Source of the DNA: Candidatus Woesearchaeota archaeon
GTDB lineage: Archaea; Nanobdellota; Nanobdellia; Woesearchaeales; WJIZ01
Reading direction: 5' to 3'
Length of the DNA stretch: 61,592 bases
NCBI GenBank assembly: GCA_014729995.1
Contig: WJIZ01000042.1
Span: 1-61,592, forward strand
The notes beneath the pieces were generated by a model. It worked only from the letters and a program-made list of their open reading frames with translations, made no database searches and was not told where the DNA came from. A program made the position numbers and the translations under genes. Of this stretch, positions 52,799 to 61,398 are shown piece by piece; position 1 is the stretch's first letter; each line of letters begins with the position of its first letter.

Positions 52799-53428
52799 AT
52801 GATTTCCCTGTGCTGCATTTTAAGAAACGAAGAAAAGAATTTAAAGCAATTTCTCAGCCATTACAAAGGATTAGCTGATGAGGTCATAATTGTGGACACC
52901 GGCTCCAAAGATAAAACAATAAAAACAGCAAAAAAATTTACCAATAGAATTTTCAGTTTCAGGTGGCAGGATGATTTCTCCATAGCAAGGAATTTCTCAA
53001 TAGAAAAAGCATCTAAGAGGTGGATTCTCTGGCTCGATCCTGATGAAATAATAGATAAGAAGGATTTCTGGGAAATAAGGCAGCTGACGGAAAAAAGTGC
53101 ATTTTTAGGATTCAGGCTCATACAGGAAACTTACTTCAGGAACAAATTAGTCTCTACCAGGGGGATATGCAAATTGTTCCGGAATAATAAGGGCATTCAG
53201 TTTTCCTACCCTGTCCATGAGACAGTGAGGCAATCGATAAAAGCATCATCCGGAAGGATAGGAAAGACAGGGATTAGGGTAAAGCACTATCCCGAACTGG
53301 GCAAATGGAAATCTGCATATTATTTTGAATTGCTTGAAAAAAAGAAAAAAGAATTTCCCGAAAGCAGCTGGAGGAAAGAGCTCGAGAACGAAGTAAAACT
53401 ATTTAAACAACTGGAAATTCAGCCATAA
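52799..53428 (+). CDS. Family 2 glycosyltransferase
   Basis: The 209-residue GT-A enzyme begins ISLCCILRNEEKNL, has EVIIVDTGSKDKT, and the metal motif WLDPDEII. The C-terminal part (YPVHETVRQSI) matches the SunS/WaaE-like subgroup of small GT2 enzymes. GGGAGAGG before the ATG at 52799 argues against a 16-residue extension. Donor and acceptor are unknown. It lies 1 bp upstream of map. Confidence 0.88.
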   Translation: MISLCCILRNEEKNLKQFLSHYKGLADEVIIVDTGSKDKTIKTAKKFTNRIFSFRWQDDFSIARNFSIEKASKRWILWLDPDEIIDKKDFWEIRQLTEKSAFLGFRLIQETYFRNKLVSTRGICKLFRNNKGIQFSYPVHETVRQSIKASSGRIGKTGIRVKHYPELGKWKSAYYFELLEKKKKEFPESSWRKELENEVKLFKQLEIQP

Positions 53429-53429
53429 A

Positions 53430-54314
53430 ATGGAGCAGCAAATCCTGGAATCCTATAAAAAAGCAGGAAAGATAGCAAAAGAATCTTTGCTTTACGGAAA
53501 AAGCCTAATCAAGAAAGGCTCTAAGCTCCTTGATGTGACGGAAAAGATAGAGGAAAAGATAATCTCCCTCGGAGGCAAATTGGCATTTCCTGTACAGATA
53601 AGCTGCAATGAGATAGCAGCCCACTATTGCGCTTTCAAGGATGACCCGATTATTTTTGAAGACCAGCTGGTTTGCCTGGATATCGGCGTTCATGTAAATG
53701 GCTATATAGGAGACAATGCCTGTTCTGTCGACCTGTCGGGAAATAATTCCAATCTGGTCAGGGCAAGCGAGGAGGCACTGAAGGCAGCGGCTGAAAGGCT
53801 TGCTTTGGGGGTTAAATTATCTGACATAGGGGAAGCGATTGAAACTGCGATAACTAACATGGGCTTTGAGCCGGTAAGAAACCTAAGCGGCCACGGCCTT
53901 GCGCAATACAGCATACACACAAAACCTACTGTGCCTAATTTCAACACAAAAACAGGAGAAGTTCTTGAAGAGGGATTTATCGCAATAGAGCCCTTTGCAA
54001 CTGATGGGCCGGGCTTAATACACGAAAAAGGCGATGCAAATGTATTTTCCCTTACAGGAAAAAAAGCTGTAAGGACAGGGTTTGTAAGGGATATCCAGAA
54101 ACAGCTGGAATCTTATAGCGGGCTGCCTTTTACCAAACGGTGGCTTCTCAGCAATTATTCTGAGCCGCAGGTAAATTATGCATTAAGGCAGTTAAAGCAG
54201 CTTGAGATACTCCATGAATACCCCCCTTTGGCCGAAAGAAGCGAAGGAATGGTAAGCCAGGCAGAAAATTCCTTTCATGTCGGAGAGGAAATTGTCCTGT
54301 TGACTAAAGCCTGA
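53430..54314 (+). CDS. map: Methionine aminopeptidase type II
   Basis: The 294-residue enzyme removes initiator Met. It has the pita-bread fold with metal ligands in LDIGVHVNGYIGDNACSVDLS (two Asp, split over the motif), the His in SGHGLAQY, and Glu in AIEPFA and QAENSF. The helical insertion near 210-260 marks type II (archaeal/eukaryotic). It follows the glycosyltransferase immediately. Confidence 0.96.
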   Translation: MEQQILESYKKAGKIAKESLLYGKSLIKKGSKLLDVTEKIEEKIISLGGKLAFPVQISCNEIAAHYCAFKDDPIIFEDQLVCLDIGVHVNGYIGDNACSVDLSGNNSNLVRASEEALKAAAERLALGVKLSDIGEAIETAITNMGFEPVRNLSGHGLAQYSIHTKPTVPNFNTKTGEVLEEGFIAIEPFATDGPGLIHEKGDANVFSLTGKKAVRTGFVRDIQKQLESYSGLPFTKRWLLSNYSEPQVNYALRQLKQLEILHEYPPLAERSEGMVSQAENSFHVGEEIVLLTKA

Positions 54315-54371
54315 TGGAAGACCCTCTCCAAAATCACAATTTATTTATATCACGTTATGCAATTCCTCCCC

Positions 54372-55793
54372 ATGAAAGAGGATTTCAGCAATACGTCGAA
54401 TAGGGAAGCAGGACACGAGAATTCTCAGGCAGAAATCCCGGAAAAGCCAAAACAGCCGGATGAATTCCATGAAGAGCCAAAGGAAGTGATAAGGCCGAAA
54501 AAAAGGCAGACTGTAAAGGTTCTTGCAGTAGCATTTGCAGCAATCCTTGTTGTTTCTGTCCTTACGCAATTATACAATCCAACATTTACAGGGCATGTAA
54601 TCGTTAAGACTGACAAAGTAGAGGTACAGGATATGGCATACAAGGGCAGCACGTATCTCATCAGCTCCAACAGGTCAATCCCGATGAAATCCGCAAAGCT
54701 TACCGGAACAATAATGGGCAACGGCTCTGTCTCTGTGTACCTTGCTAATGGCGCTGAAAAAAAGCTGATTTATACGAACAAGGCCATGGAAAAAAAGTTT
54801 CCCTTAATAACAGGATTTGCAGTTAAAAGCATAAAAGAGCAGAAAGAGGGCTCTTTTGTGGAAATCGATTTTGAGAATATCAGGCTGGAGAAAGAAGGCA
54901 GGGCAGTATCAGGCATCAGGCTGATAAGCAGGGGCAATGACCAGGGAAAATATATAGAGAAGGTAAGTGTTTCGTGGCAGCCCGACAACGGGGAAAAAAT
55001 AACCGGCATAATGCTGAATGATGCAGAATTCTGGGGATATGGCAGCGCTGGCTCGCCGATAGGAAAACAGGTTTCAGGCAGGGAATTAAGTGCGTGGGGC
55101 CAGAAGCTTCCTGATGAGGAAGCAAGGGAAATCAATGAGATATTATTTGACTCAGACATGACAGGTAAGGAAATAACCATAGAGCTCTTCTTTTACGACT
55201 ATCTTGTAAGCTTCAGGCTCGGCCAGGAAAGAAAGGCAAAGATATTCATAGATTTGTCAGGAGAAAAGGAATCCTATGTAGAGGAAGATGGCGAGAAAAA
55301 ACAAATCTATGATATAAGCAGGATTCGGTACAGTAAAAATATTGGCGAAACAGGCGGCACTTCAGAAGGAAGCAGCGGCAGTGAAGAGGATGCCGGTGAA
55401 GCAGGCAGTTCAGAGCAGTTTACCGAAACACGGGGAATTAACGGCACTAAAACAGCTGCTTCCGCTATAAATAATGCCTTTGCTGATATCGGCAACTATA
55501 CGGCAAAATATCTAATCGCGAACCTTCCTGATGGAAGGATAATAAAAAAGAAGCTGCTGAAGGACGAAATCAACTTCGTGGACACTAACAATACAGCCAT
55601 ACAGCTGCAGGTAATTGAAGACCCAAAATACAGGGAAGCGTTTGAAAAAACAGCTGTCAGGCAAATTTACAATATATCACACGAATGTGAAGAGACCTGT
55701 GTCTTGGACAGGCTTGAAAGAGAGGAATATGAATTCGTCTTCGAGATAGAGGAAGGCACAGCCATGAATGTGACCAGCATTGCATTTTCTTAA
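54372..55793 (+). CDS. Membrane-anchored protein with external domain and TGHV motif
   Basis: The 473-residue protein has a charged, Pro-rich cytoplasmic start of about 48 residues and one helix (VKVLAVAFAAILVVSVLTQLY). NPTFTGHVIVKTDK follows directly outside the membrane. The rest is a large, beta-rich external region with a Ser/Gly/Glu linker (GGTSEGSSGSEEDAGEAGSS) and a C-terminal domain. The ATG at 54372 fits a leaderless transcript from ATTTATTTATA near 54341. No family is recognised. Confidence 0.7.
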   Translation: MKEDFSNTSNREAGHENSQAEIPEKPKQPDEFHEEPKEVIRPKKRQTVKVLAVAFAAILVVSVLTQLYNPTFTGHVIVKTDKVEVQDMAYKGSTYLISSNRSIPMKSAKLTGTIMGNGSVSVYLANGAEKKLIYTNKAMEKKFPLITGFAVKSIKEQKEGSFVEIDFENIRLEKEGRAVSGIRLISRGNDQGKYIEKVSVSWQPDNGEKITGIMLNDAEFWGYGSAGSPIGKQVSGRELSAWGQKLPDEEAREINEILFDSDMTGKEITIELFFYDYLVSFRLGQERKAKIFIDLSGEKESYVEEDGEKKQIYDISRIRYSKNIGETGGTSEGSSGSEEDAGEAGSSEQFTETRGINGTKTAASAINNAFADIGNYTAKYLIANLPDGRIIKKKLLKDEINFVDTNNTAIQLQVIEDPKYREAFEKTAVRQIYNISHECEETCVLDRLEREEYEFVFEIEEGTAMNVTSIAFS

Positions 55794-55847
55794 TTTAAGC
55801 ATTGATAATCGAAAGAAATATAAATGCCCTTTTCTGGGATTGACAAT

Positions 55848-56081
55848 ATGTTCAGGGTAAAGCCGCAAAAAGTGGTGCTGTTTGCATCCTTAGTTACTGC
55901 TGTCCTGCTGGTAGTGCTGCTCAATCTTGTCAAGGTTGGTGAAAACTCAATGACAGGAAATGTGGTATTCGATTCTGGCGGAGAGAAAGCAAGCCTGATA
56001 GTTGTTTTTGCGTTTATCGCGATAATAGCAGGCGGCCTTACTTTTATGACCATAGTGTATAAGCAGAACCATCGGTATTAG
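55848..56081 (+). CDS. Small two-helix membrane protein with TGNVV motif
   Basis: The 77-residue protein has helices at about 7-27 and 48-70. Between them is GENSMTGNVVFDSGGEK, the same helix-(x)TG-x-V pattern as in the preceding gene. The start is set at 55848 from an AAATATAAATG promoter about 28 nt upstream. It follows the large membrane protein by 54 bp; the two may cooperate (inferred). Confidence 0.65.
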   Translation: MFRVKPQKVVLFASLVTAVLLVVLLNLVKVGENSMTGNVVFDSGGEKASLIVVFAFIAIIAGGLTFMTIVYKQNHRY

Positions 56082-57307
56082 ATATCTTCGAGGCTTAATC
56101 TCTGCTCCCTGCCTGAGACCATGTCTTTCACTGTAAGCTTTCCCGACATTAGCTCTTTTTCTCCTATAACGATAACCTTCCGCGCCTTGATCTTATCTGC
56201 ATACTTAAACTGGTTTCCCAAGTTTCTTCCCATTAGGTCGACTTCAACACAATACCTGTTTCTTAGATTATCAGCTGCCTGTAATGCATATCCTGTCTCT
56301 TTCCCGGAAACAGGGGCAATGTAAAAGTCAACACCCTTTTCAGCTTTCGGGATAATGCCTTTGTCTTCCAATAAAAGAAGCAATGTAGCATATCCCAAGC
56401 CGAACCCTGTAGCAGGGGCTTTCTGGCCGCCAAACATCCCGACAAGGTTGTCGTATCTGCCGCCCCCTATAATAGCCCTGTATTTATTGCCCGTGTCAAA
56501 GACCTCAAAAACTGTTCCTGTATAATAAGCCAGGCCGCGTGCTGTAGAAAGGTCAAATCTTAGGAATTTCCTCTTATTGCCCAGCATACTCATGAGCCCC
56601 TTCATCTCATCCAGTGAATTCTTTATATCCTTATTTGCCGGCTTTATGTCTTCAATACCCTTATCAAGAAGCGAATTTATCTTATCATAAGCTATGGTTT
56701 CTTTTTTCAGCTCCCTGTTAAACTCCTCCCTGCCTATCTTTTCCCTCTTGTCTATCAGCCTTATCACATTCTCCAGCTTGGAAGCCGGAATGAACTGCAG
56801 CAGGATGGCCTGCAGCAGGCCTCTTGAATTCAGCTTGACATAGAAATCCTTTTCTGTAAGCCCAAGCGAGACAAGGCAATCAATAGCAAGTGATATGATC
56901 TCAGCGTCCGCATATATGCTGCCAGCACCAAACAGCTCCACGCTCATCTGATAGAACTCTCTTAACCTTCCTTTCTGCGGCTGCTCGTATCTCCACATCC
57001 TGCCTGTCGAAAACCATTTGACAGGCTTTGGGAGGGATTTCTGCCGGCTGATAAACATCCTCGCCATGGGAACTGTCAGGTCAAACCTTAATCCCAGGCT
57101 TTCCCTGCCTCTTTTCTCAAGAGTGAATATCTGCTCCTTTATCTCCTTTCCCTCTTTTCTGGTAAGCAAATCAAGGCTTTCAAAAGCAGGGCTGGAAACT
57201 TCCTTATAGCCGTATTTTCCGGCAATATTCCTAAGCAGATTAAAGATACTGTTCCTTATTTCCATTTCTTCTGGGAAAAAATCCTCAGTTCCTTTCGGCT
57301 TCTTCAT
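56078..57307 (-). CDS. hisS: Histidyl-tRNA synthetase
   Basis: The 409-residue class II enzyme begins KKPKGTEDFFPEEM, has motif 2 LRFDLTVPMARM and FRYEQPQKGRLREFYQMSVELFG (the window reads MWRYEQPQKGR), and the histidine-specific RGLAYYTGTVFE and ALIGGGRYDNL-type loops. A complete C-terminal anticodon domain follows (ending near SGREQRLSLEDI). It overlaps the small membrane gene by 4 bp tail to tail. Confidence 0.96.
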   Translation of the reverse strand: MKKPKGTEDFFPEEMEIRNSIFNLLRNIAGKYGYKEVSSPAFESLDLLTRKEGKEIKEQIFTLEKRGRESLGLRFDLTVPMARMFISRQKSLPKPVKWFSTGRMWRYEQPQKGRLREFYQMSVELFGAGSIYADAEIISLAIDCLVSLGLTEKDFYVKLNSRGLLQAILLQFIPASKLENVIRLIDKREKIGREEFNRELKKETIAYDKINSLLDKGIEDIKPANKDIKNSLDEMKGLMSMLGNKRKFLRFDLSTARGLAYYTGTVFEVFDTGNKYRAIIGGGRYDNLVGMFGGQKAPATGFGLGYATLLLLLEDKGIIPKAEKGVDFYIAPVSGKETGYALQAADNLRNRYCVEVDLMGRNLGNQFKYADKIKARKVIVIGEKELMSGKLTVKDMVSGREQRLSLEDI

Positions 57308-57444
57308 AGGAAAAGCTTTTATCCGGAGTTATATAAAGTTTTTGCAGATTTATTGAAAATATTCCCAGTTTGATTCTTTTTTTCCTTATAATTTAATCTG
57401 ATATGCCTGACTTTAAAATTGACTGGTGAAAATTATATTTTAAT

Positions 57445-58977
57445 TCACTCATACTCTATAGTGCCGGGCGGCTTTTGGGTTATGTCGTACACTACCCTGT
57501 TCACGCCCCTGACTTCATTTACTATTCTGGAGGAAATTTTCTCGAGCAGGCTGGGAGGCAGCTTTGCCCAGTCTGCGGTCATGGCATCAATTGATGTAAC
57601 AGCCCTTAAGCTGATAACATATTCATAGGTTCTTGCATCACCCATCACGCCGACAGCCTTTATAGGAAATAAAGCAGCCAAGGCCTGCCATACTTTGCCA
57701 TAATAGCCGGATTTCCTGAGCTCTTCAATGAATATGTAATCAGCCTGCCTCAATATGCTGAGCCTTTCGGCAGTAATCTCCCCCAATACCCTTATGCCCA
57801 AGCCGGGGCCGGGAAAAGGATGCCTGTTAAGTATCTCATCAGGGATGTTAAGCTCTTTTCCTAATTTCCTCACACCATCTTTATACAGGTCCTTGAGGGG
57901 CTCTATTACCCTTAAGTGCATCTTGCGGGGAAGTGTAAGGTTATGGTGGGACTTTATCTTGGAAGCTTCTTTGGAGGGCTGTGCGCTCTCAATCCTGTCA
58001 GGATATATTGTGCCCTGCCCCAGGAAACTGATTTTTGGATGCTTCTCCTCAAGCTCCCTTGCTTTTTTCTCAAAAACCTCTATAAAGGTATGCCCGATAA
58101 TCTTCCTTTTCTTCTCGGGATCGGTAATCCCTTTCAATTTTTTCAAAAAAATCGCGGAAGCATCAACAGAATAGAAATTTTCAAACTCGAAATATTTTTT
58201 AAAAGCCTGCTCAACCTCTTTTCTTTCATTATTCCTTATCAGGCCGTGGTCGATGAATACGCAGTGCAGCCTATTGCCTATTGCCTTATGCATGAGCACG
58301 GCAGCAACCGTAGAGTCAACTCCTCCTGAAGTGGCCATCAGGACATCATTCCTGCCTGCAGTATGCCTGATTTCCTGCATTAACTTTTCTTTCAAATCAC
58401 TTATATCGAAATCCTTCTCTGCTTTGCAGATATCAAAAACAAAATTAGAGAATATCTTATTTCCCTTCAGCGTGTGCACGACTTCGGGATGGAACTGCAG
58501 GCCGTAGATTTTCTTGTCATTGTTTTCAACAGCTGCTACGGGGCATGAGCCTGTGAAAGCAAGCACATCAAAATTCGTGAGCCTGGAGACAGCATCACCG
58601 TGGCTCATCCAGACCTGCTCTTTTTTGGACAGGCCTTTCAGCAGCCTGCCGTTTTTCTTAATTTTCAGCTCCGCTTTCCCATACTCCTTAATCTGCTTAT
58701 TCTCTACCCTGCCGAACTCTTTTCCTATAAGCTGCATGCCGTAGCATATGCCCAGCACAGGAATTCCCAGCCCGAATATTCCCCTATCAGCCATAGGAGA
58801 GCACTTATTATAGACAGAAGCAGGCCCGCCTGAGAGGATTATTCCTGCAGGATTGAGTTTCCTTATCTCGTTAGCAGGCATATCCCACGGAAGTATTTCA
58901 GAATAAACACCCAGGTCGCGCACTCTTCGTGCTATCAAATGCGACAACTGAGAGCCAAAATTTATTACTGCCAGCAT
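57445..58977 (-). CDS. guaA: GMP synthase, glutamine-hydrolysing, fused
   Basis: The 510-residue protein holds both activities in one chain. The glutamine amidotransferase has C78 in GICYGMQ with H163 and E165 in QFHPEVV. The ATP pyrophosphatase has the PP-loop SGGVDST at 217-223, followed by the dimerisation domain ending in KPPGTIEYE. Many archaea split these into two genes, so the fusion is bacterial-like. It converts XMP to GMP, downstream of the salvage genes at 22-24 kb. Confidence 0.96.
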   Translation of the reverse strand: MLAVINFGSQLSHLIARRVRDLGVYSEILPWDMPANEIRKLNPAGIILSGGPASVYNKCSPMADRGIFGLGIPVLGICYGMQLIGKEFGRVENKQIKEYGKAELKIKKNGRLLKGLSKKEQVWMSHGDAVSRLTNFDVLAFTGSCPVAAVENNDKKIYGLQFHPEVVHTLKGNKIFSNFVFDICKAEKDFDISDLKEKLMQEIRHTAGRNDVLMATSGGVDSTVAAVLMHKAIGNRLHCVFIDHGLIRNNERKEVEQAFKKYFEFENFYSVDASAIFLKKLKGITDPEKKRKIIGHTFIEVFEKKARELEEKHPKISFLGQGTIYPDRIESAQPSKEASKIKSHHNLTLPRKMHLRVIEPLKDLYKDGVRKLGKELNIPDEILNRHPFPGPGLGIRVLGEITAERLSILRQADYIFIEELRKSGYYGKVWQALAALFPIKAVGVMGDARTYEYVISLRAVTSIDAMTADWAKLPPSLLEKISSRIVNEVRGVNRVVYDITQKPPGTIEYE

Positions 58978-59008
58978 GCAGAAGGTTACAAACCCCGATT
59001 TAAAAAGT

Positions 59009-59572
59009 TTACCATCCTGTGAGGATTATCTTCTCTTTCCTGCATTCCTTTTTCATTATTTCCGAGCTGTTTGAGGTGTCAATAAGGTGCTCATTGCTGT
59101 ATTCGACAATCTTATAGGGCTGTGTGAAGTTAAACCCTACCCTGAAAAGATATCTTTTATCAGGCAGGAGTGAAAACTCCCCTTCCTGGCAGCTGTCGCA
59201 AACCGAGAAATAAATCCTTTTCTCATAGACTCCGTGCTGCTTATATATCGTCTTATAATCCTGGCCCGTTTCCCTTACCTGGAAAATGATCATGTTAGGA
59301 ACTGTCCTGATTTTCCAGTAGACTTCAGCAGCGTGCTCTCCGCTGACGCAGGCAGGCTCAACCTTAACTTCCTCTATTCTCGTGTTATTTTCATTCGACA
59401 ATACCGGCTCAGGCAATACGAGTTCAGGCTCTTCCTTAACTTCTTCAAGAGGCTCTTCGGGCTCTTCCTCAGCAAATTCCTGCTTTTTTTCCTTTCCCAG
59501 CACCTTATCAATTGTCTCGCATCCAATGAGCAGCACTATAAGGATTGCCATGACTAATATAATTTTCCGCAT
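59009..59572 (-). CDS. Putative lipoprotein with Glu/Pro-rich linker
   Basis: The 187-residue protein has a lipoprotein signal ending at LIGC (C18), a linker rich in Glu and Pro (about 32-75) and a beta-rich domain with four cysteines (ACVSGEH, SVCDSCQEG, KKECRK). The domain recalls fibronectin-like modules but no family is certain. It would be lipid-anchored outside the cell. Confidence 0.65.
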   Translation of the reverse strand: MRKIILVMAILIVLLIGCETIDKVLGKEKKQEFAEEEPEEPLEEVKEEPELVLPEPVLSNENNTRIEEVKVEPACVSGEHAAEVYWKIRTVPNMIIFQVRETGQDYKTIYKQHGVYEKRIYFSVCDSCQEGEFSLLPDKRYLFRVGFNFTQPYKIVEYSNEHLIDTSNSSEIMKKECRKEKIILTGW

Positions 59573-59758
59573 ATTGTGTTACCTAATGGCTTTCCTATAA
59601 AAATATTTCTATGCTTGTTTTGTAAAGGGAGTTATTAGTTTACCTTTCAGTTTTTACAATGATACAGTTTGTTTTATTGATGATTTCGTTTATTGGTTTA
59701 TTATTGGATGATAAAAATAAATAAACCAGTTTTCTCGCCCCATTCTAAATATAAATTT

Positions 59759-60015
59759 CTTTTACGAAGTAAAAGTGTAGATGTCCATTAGGACTAAGGA
59801 ACTCCCCCTTTAATTAAAAACTCCCCTATTAAAAATATATTTCTCCGAAGGAGACTATATGTGCGTAGCACTGGAACTCCCTAACTTTACCGTCTAAGAA
59901 ATGGAAATTTTATTGTATTTAACATCGGGCTAAGCCCTGTTAAGTTCTTTGACCCTACAACGTGGGGTCAAACTGCGTCCGCAGAGTTTTTTCGGGAGCG
60001 TTCCATCGAGCGAAC
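59759..60015. ncRNA. Dense cluster of short hairpins, possible structured RNA
   Basis: No gene is found here, but at least seven hairpins are. They are CTTTTAC-GAA-GTAAAAG (59759), TCTCC-GAA-GGAGA (59842), GTGC-GTA-GCAC (59861), TTAACA..GGGC-TAA-GCCC-TGTTAA (59919-59943), TTTGACCC..GGGTCAAA (59948-59972), CTGC-GTCC-GCAG (59973-59984) and GTTC..GAAC (60000-60015). Repeated GAA triloops and the TTAACATCGG hairpin recur in the element at 60.9 kb. Strand and transcription are unknown. Confidence 0.4.
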
Positions 60016-60042
60016 AAAGTGAGCAATCAAGAACAAATATAA

Positions 60043-60857
60043 AGGGGGACATTTCGTCTAATAAACTATTTCAATATTTGAAAGATTCTCCTTTGGATTC
60101 TAATTCAGATTTCATGTTGATATATGATTTATATCTCACGTCATTGTCTAGCGATTTAAATCTATTGAGAGTTTTCAAATTTGCCAAATCAAATTCTCTC
60201 AGAATTTTACCATTTTTTATCAGTGTGATTCTATCAAAAATGAATTTCATTTCTTGAGGATTTTTGTTTAGGGCATTCCATACATTTTGAAATTTTGCGT
60301 TATTCGAATAAGCATTTTGTTTCATATTCCATATGGTGGTATGCCATATCTCTTTTTGATAGGTTTGGCATTTAAATCCTTGAATTGAGTTTAAAGTAGA
60401 ATCTATTTCTTTTTTTAATGCAACCAAAGGTTTAGAAGGTTTAACTTCTATTGCTAAAACTTTTCCACCAATGGGTGTATCAAATTTGATATATTTTCCA
60501 GTACCAATTAGATTGCCTGGTTTATGAAAAGATTGTGCTTTTCCAAAAATGATTTTCTCAAGCACTTCGATAAGTTTAAGTTCGTTATTCGATTCAATGG
60601 GTCCAGCTACAGTAATGTGAGGCACATAATGATAGGAATAATGTGCGATTCTGTAATGTCTTTTTAATTCGAAATGACGATCCAAAAAATATTTTTTAGG
60701 ATATCCTGAATATCGATATTCCAGCAAGTATGAATTTATCGGTTTTTGTCCTGCAAATAATCTCTTTAAAAAATTGAATATTATATTCATGATTGTTATG
60801 AAATTATTTAACTGAATAATAAATCTTCTGATTTATCTTTAAGAAATGTCCCCCCTT
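60043..60857. repeat. Inverted repeat framing the 2H phosphoesterase gene
   Basis: AAGGGGGACATTTC at 60042-60055 is complementary to GAAATGTCCCCCCTT at 60843-60857, with a one-base difference in the G run. The gene at 60071-60790 lies between the arms. Confidence 0.7.
60071..60790 (-). CDS. 2H phosphoesterase / RNA ligase-like protein
   Basis: The 239-residue protein has two HxTx motifs, PHITVAG (about 57-63) and WHTTIWN (about 149-155), about 92 residues apart. This is the 2H phosphoesterase signature shared by 2'-5' RNA ligases and cyclic phosphodiesterases. Both His-Thr pairs are intact, so it may act on 2',3'-cyclic phosphates or RNA ends. The gene is AT-rich and framed by its own inverted repeat, unlike the chromosome to its left. 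Confidence 0.75.
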   Translation of the reverse strand: MNIIFNFLKRLFAGQKPINSYLLEYRYSGYPKKYFLDRHFELKRHYRIAHYSYHYVPHITVAGPIESNNELKLIEVLEKIIFGKAQSFHKPGNLIGTGKYIKFDTPIGGKVLAIEVKPSKPLVALKKEIDSTLNSIQGFKCQTYQKEIWHTTIWNMKQNAYSNNAKFQNVWNALNKNPQEMKFIFDRITLIKNGKILREFDLANLKTLNRFKSLDNDVRYKSYINMKSELESKGESFKY

Positions 60858-60897
60858 CCACCATTTAGCCACTAAAAATTATTGAACTTAACATCGG

Positions 60898-61017
60898 AAT
60901 TCCTGTTAATTGCCCCGAGCCGATAGGCGAGAGCGCAGCGTGGTCGAGGAAAACGAAGTTTTCCGAAGAAGTTTGAGATTTGGGCGCATTTCAGAAGTTG
61001 GTGTCGTAACTAATAAG
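60898..61017. repeat. 120-bp direct repeat, copy A
   Basis: This sequence is identical over 120 bp to 61473-61592. It contains GCC-GATA-GGC and GGAAAAC-GAA-GTTTTCC hairpins, then TTTGAGATTTGGGC and AGAAGTTGGTGTC. The TTAACATCGG..CCTGTTAA hairpin at its left edge (60888-60909) matches the one at 59919. Confidence 0.95.
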
Positions 61018-61036
61018 TGGTTAAATAACCAAAAGA

Positions 61037-61044
61037 TTTATATA
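61037..61044 (+). promoter_or_regulatory. TATA box of the terminal small gene
   Basis: TTTATATA lies about 28 nt before the ATG at 61067. Just upstream, TGGTTA and TAACCA (61016-61030 region) form a short inverted repeat that could bind a regulator. Confidence 0.5.
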
Positions 61045-61066
61045 CTAATAATATATTCTTTTATTT

Positions 61067-61393
61067 ATGGTAAATCAGAGTAAAGTTAATGATCCTAGAA
61101 TGTGGAAAAAGTGGAGAGCTTCTGGAGCAGTTGGGACTATTGATGATGCAATAGCTAGACAATTAGTAAAACAAGGAGATTTGAAAGTTAATGCAATTGG
61201 CGAACACTATGCTGGACCAGCAGAAGGTTATTCAACTTTATCACTAGGTGAAAGAACTGTGAATGAAGGTCCTGATTGGAAGGTAACTGAACCAGTTTTA
61301 GCGGTATTAGCTCCAGGATATAATTATCAATTAGGACAGGAACTTTCAAAATTACCTAAAGGATATAAACCTTTAAGAACTGTTTTTGGATAA
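61067..61393 (+). CDS. Hypothetical 108-residue protein between repeats
   Basis: The protein has no recognised family. It has a helical start (DPRMWKKWRASGAVGTIDDAI), a Gly/Tyr-rich middle and a C-terminal segment ending KGYKPLRTVFG. Codon use is AT-rich. It has its own leaderless promoter and lies between two exact copies of the 120-bp repeat, in the position of a cassette gene. Confidence 0.6.
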   Translation: MVNQSKVNDPRMWKKWRASGAVGTIDDAIARQLVKQGDLKVNAIGEHYAGPAEGYSTLSLGERTVNEGPDWKVTEPVLAVLAPGYNYQLGQELSKLPKGYKPLRTVFG

Positions 61394-61398
61394 ACTAA

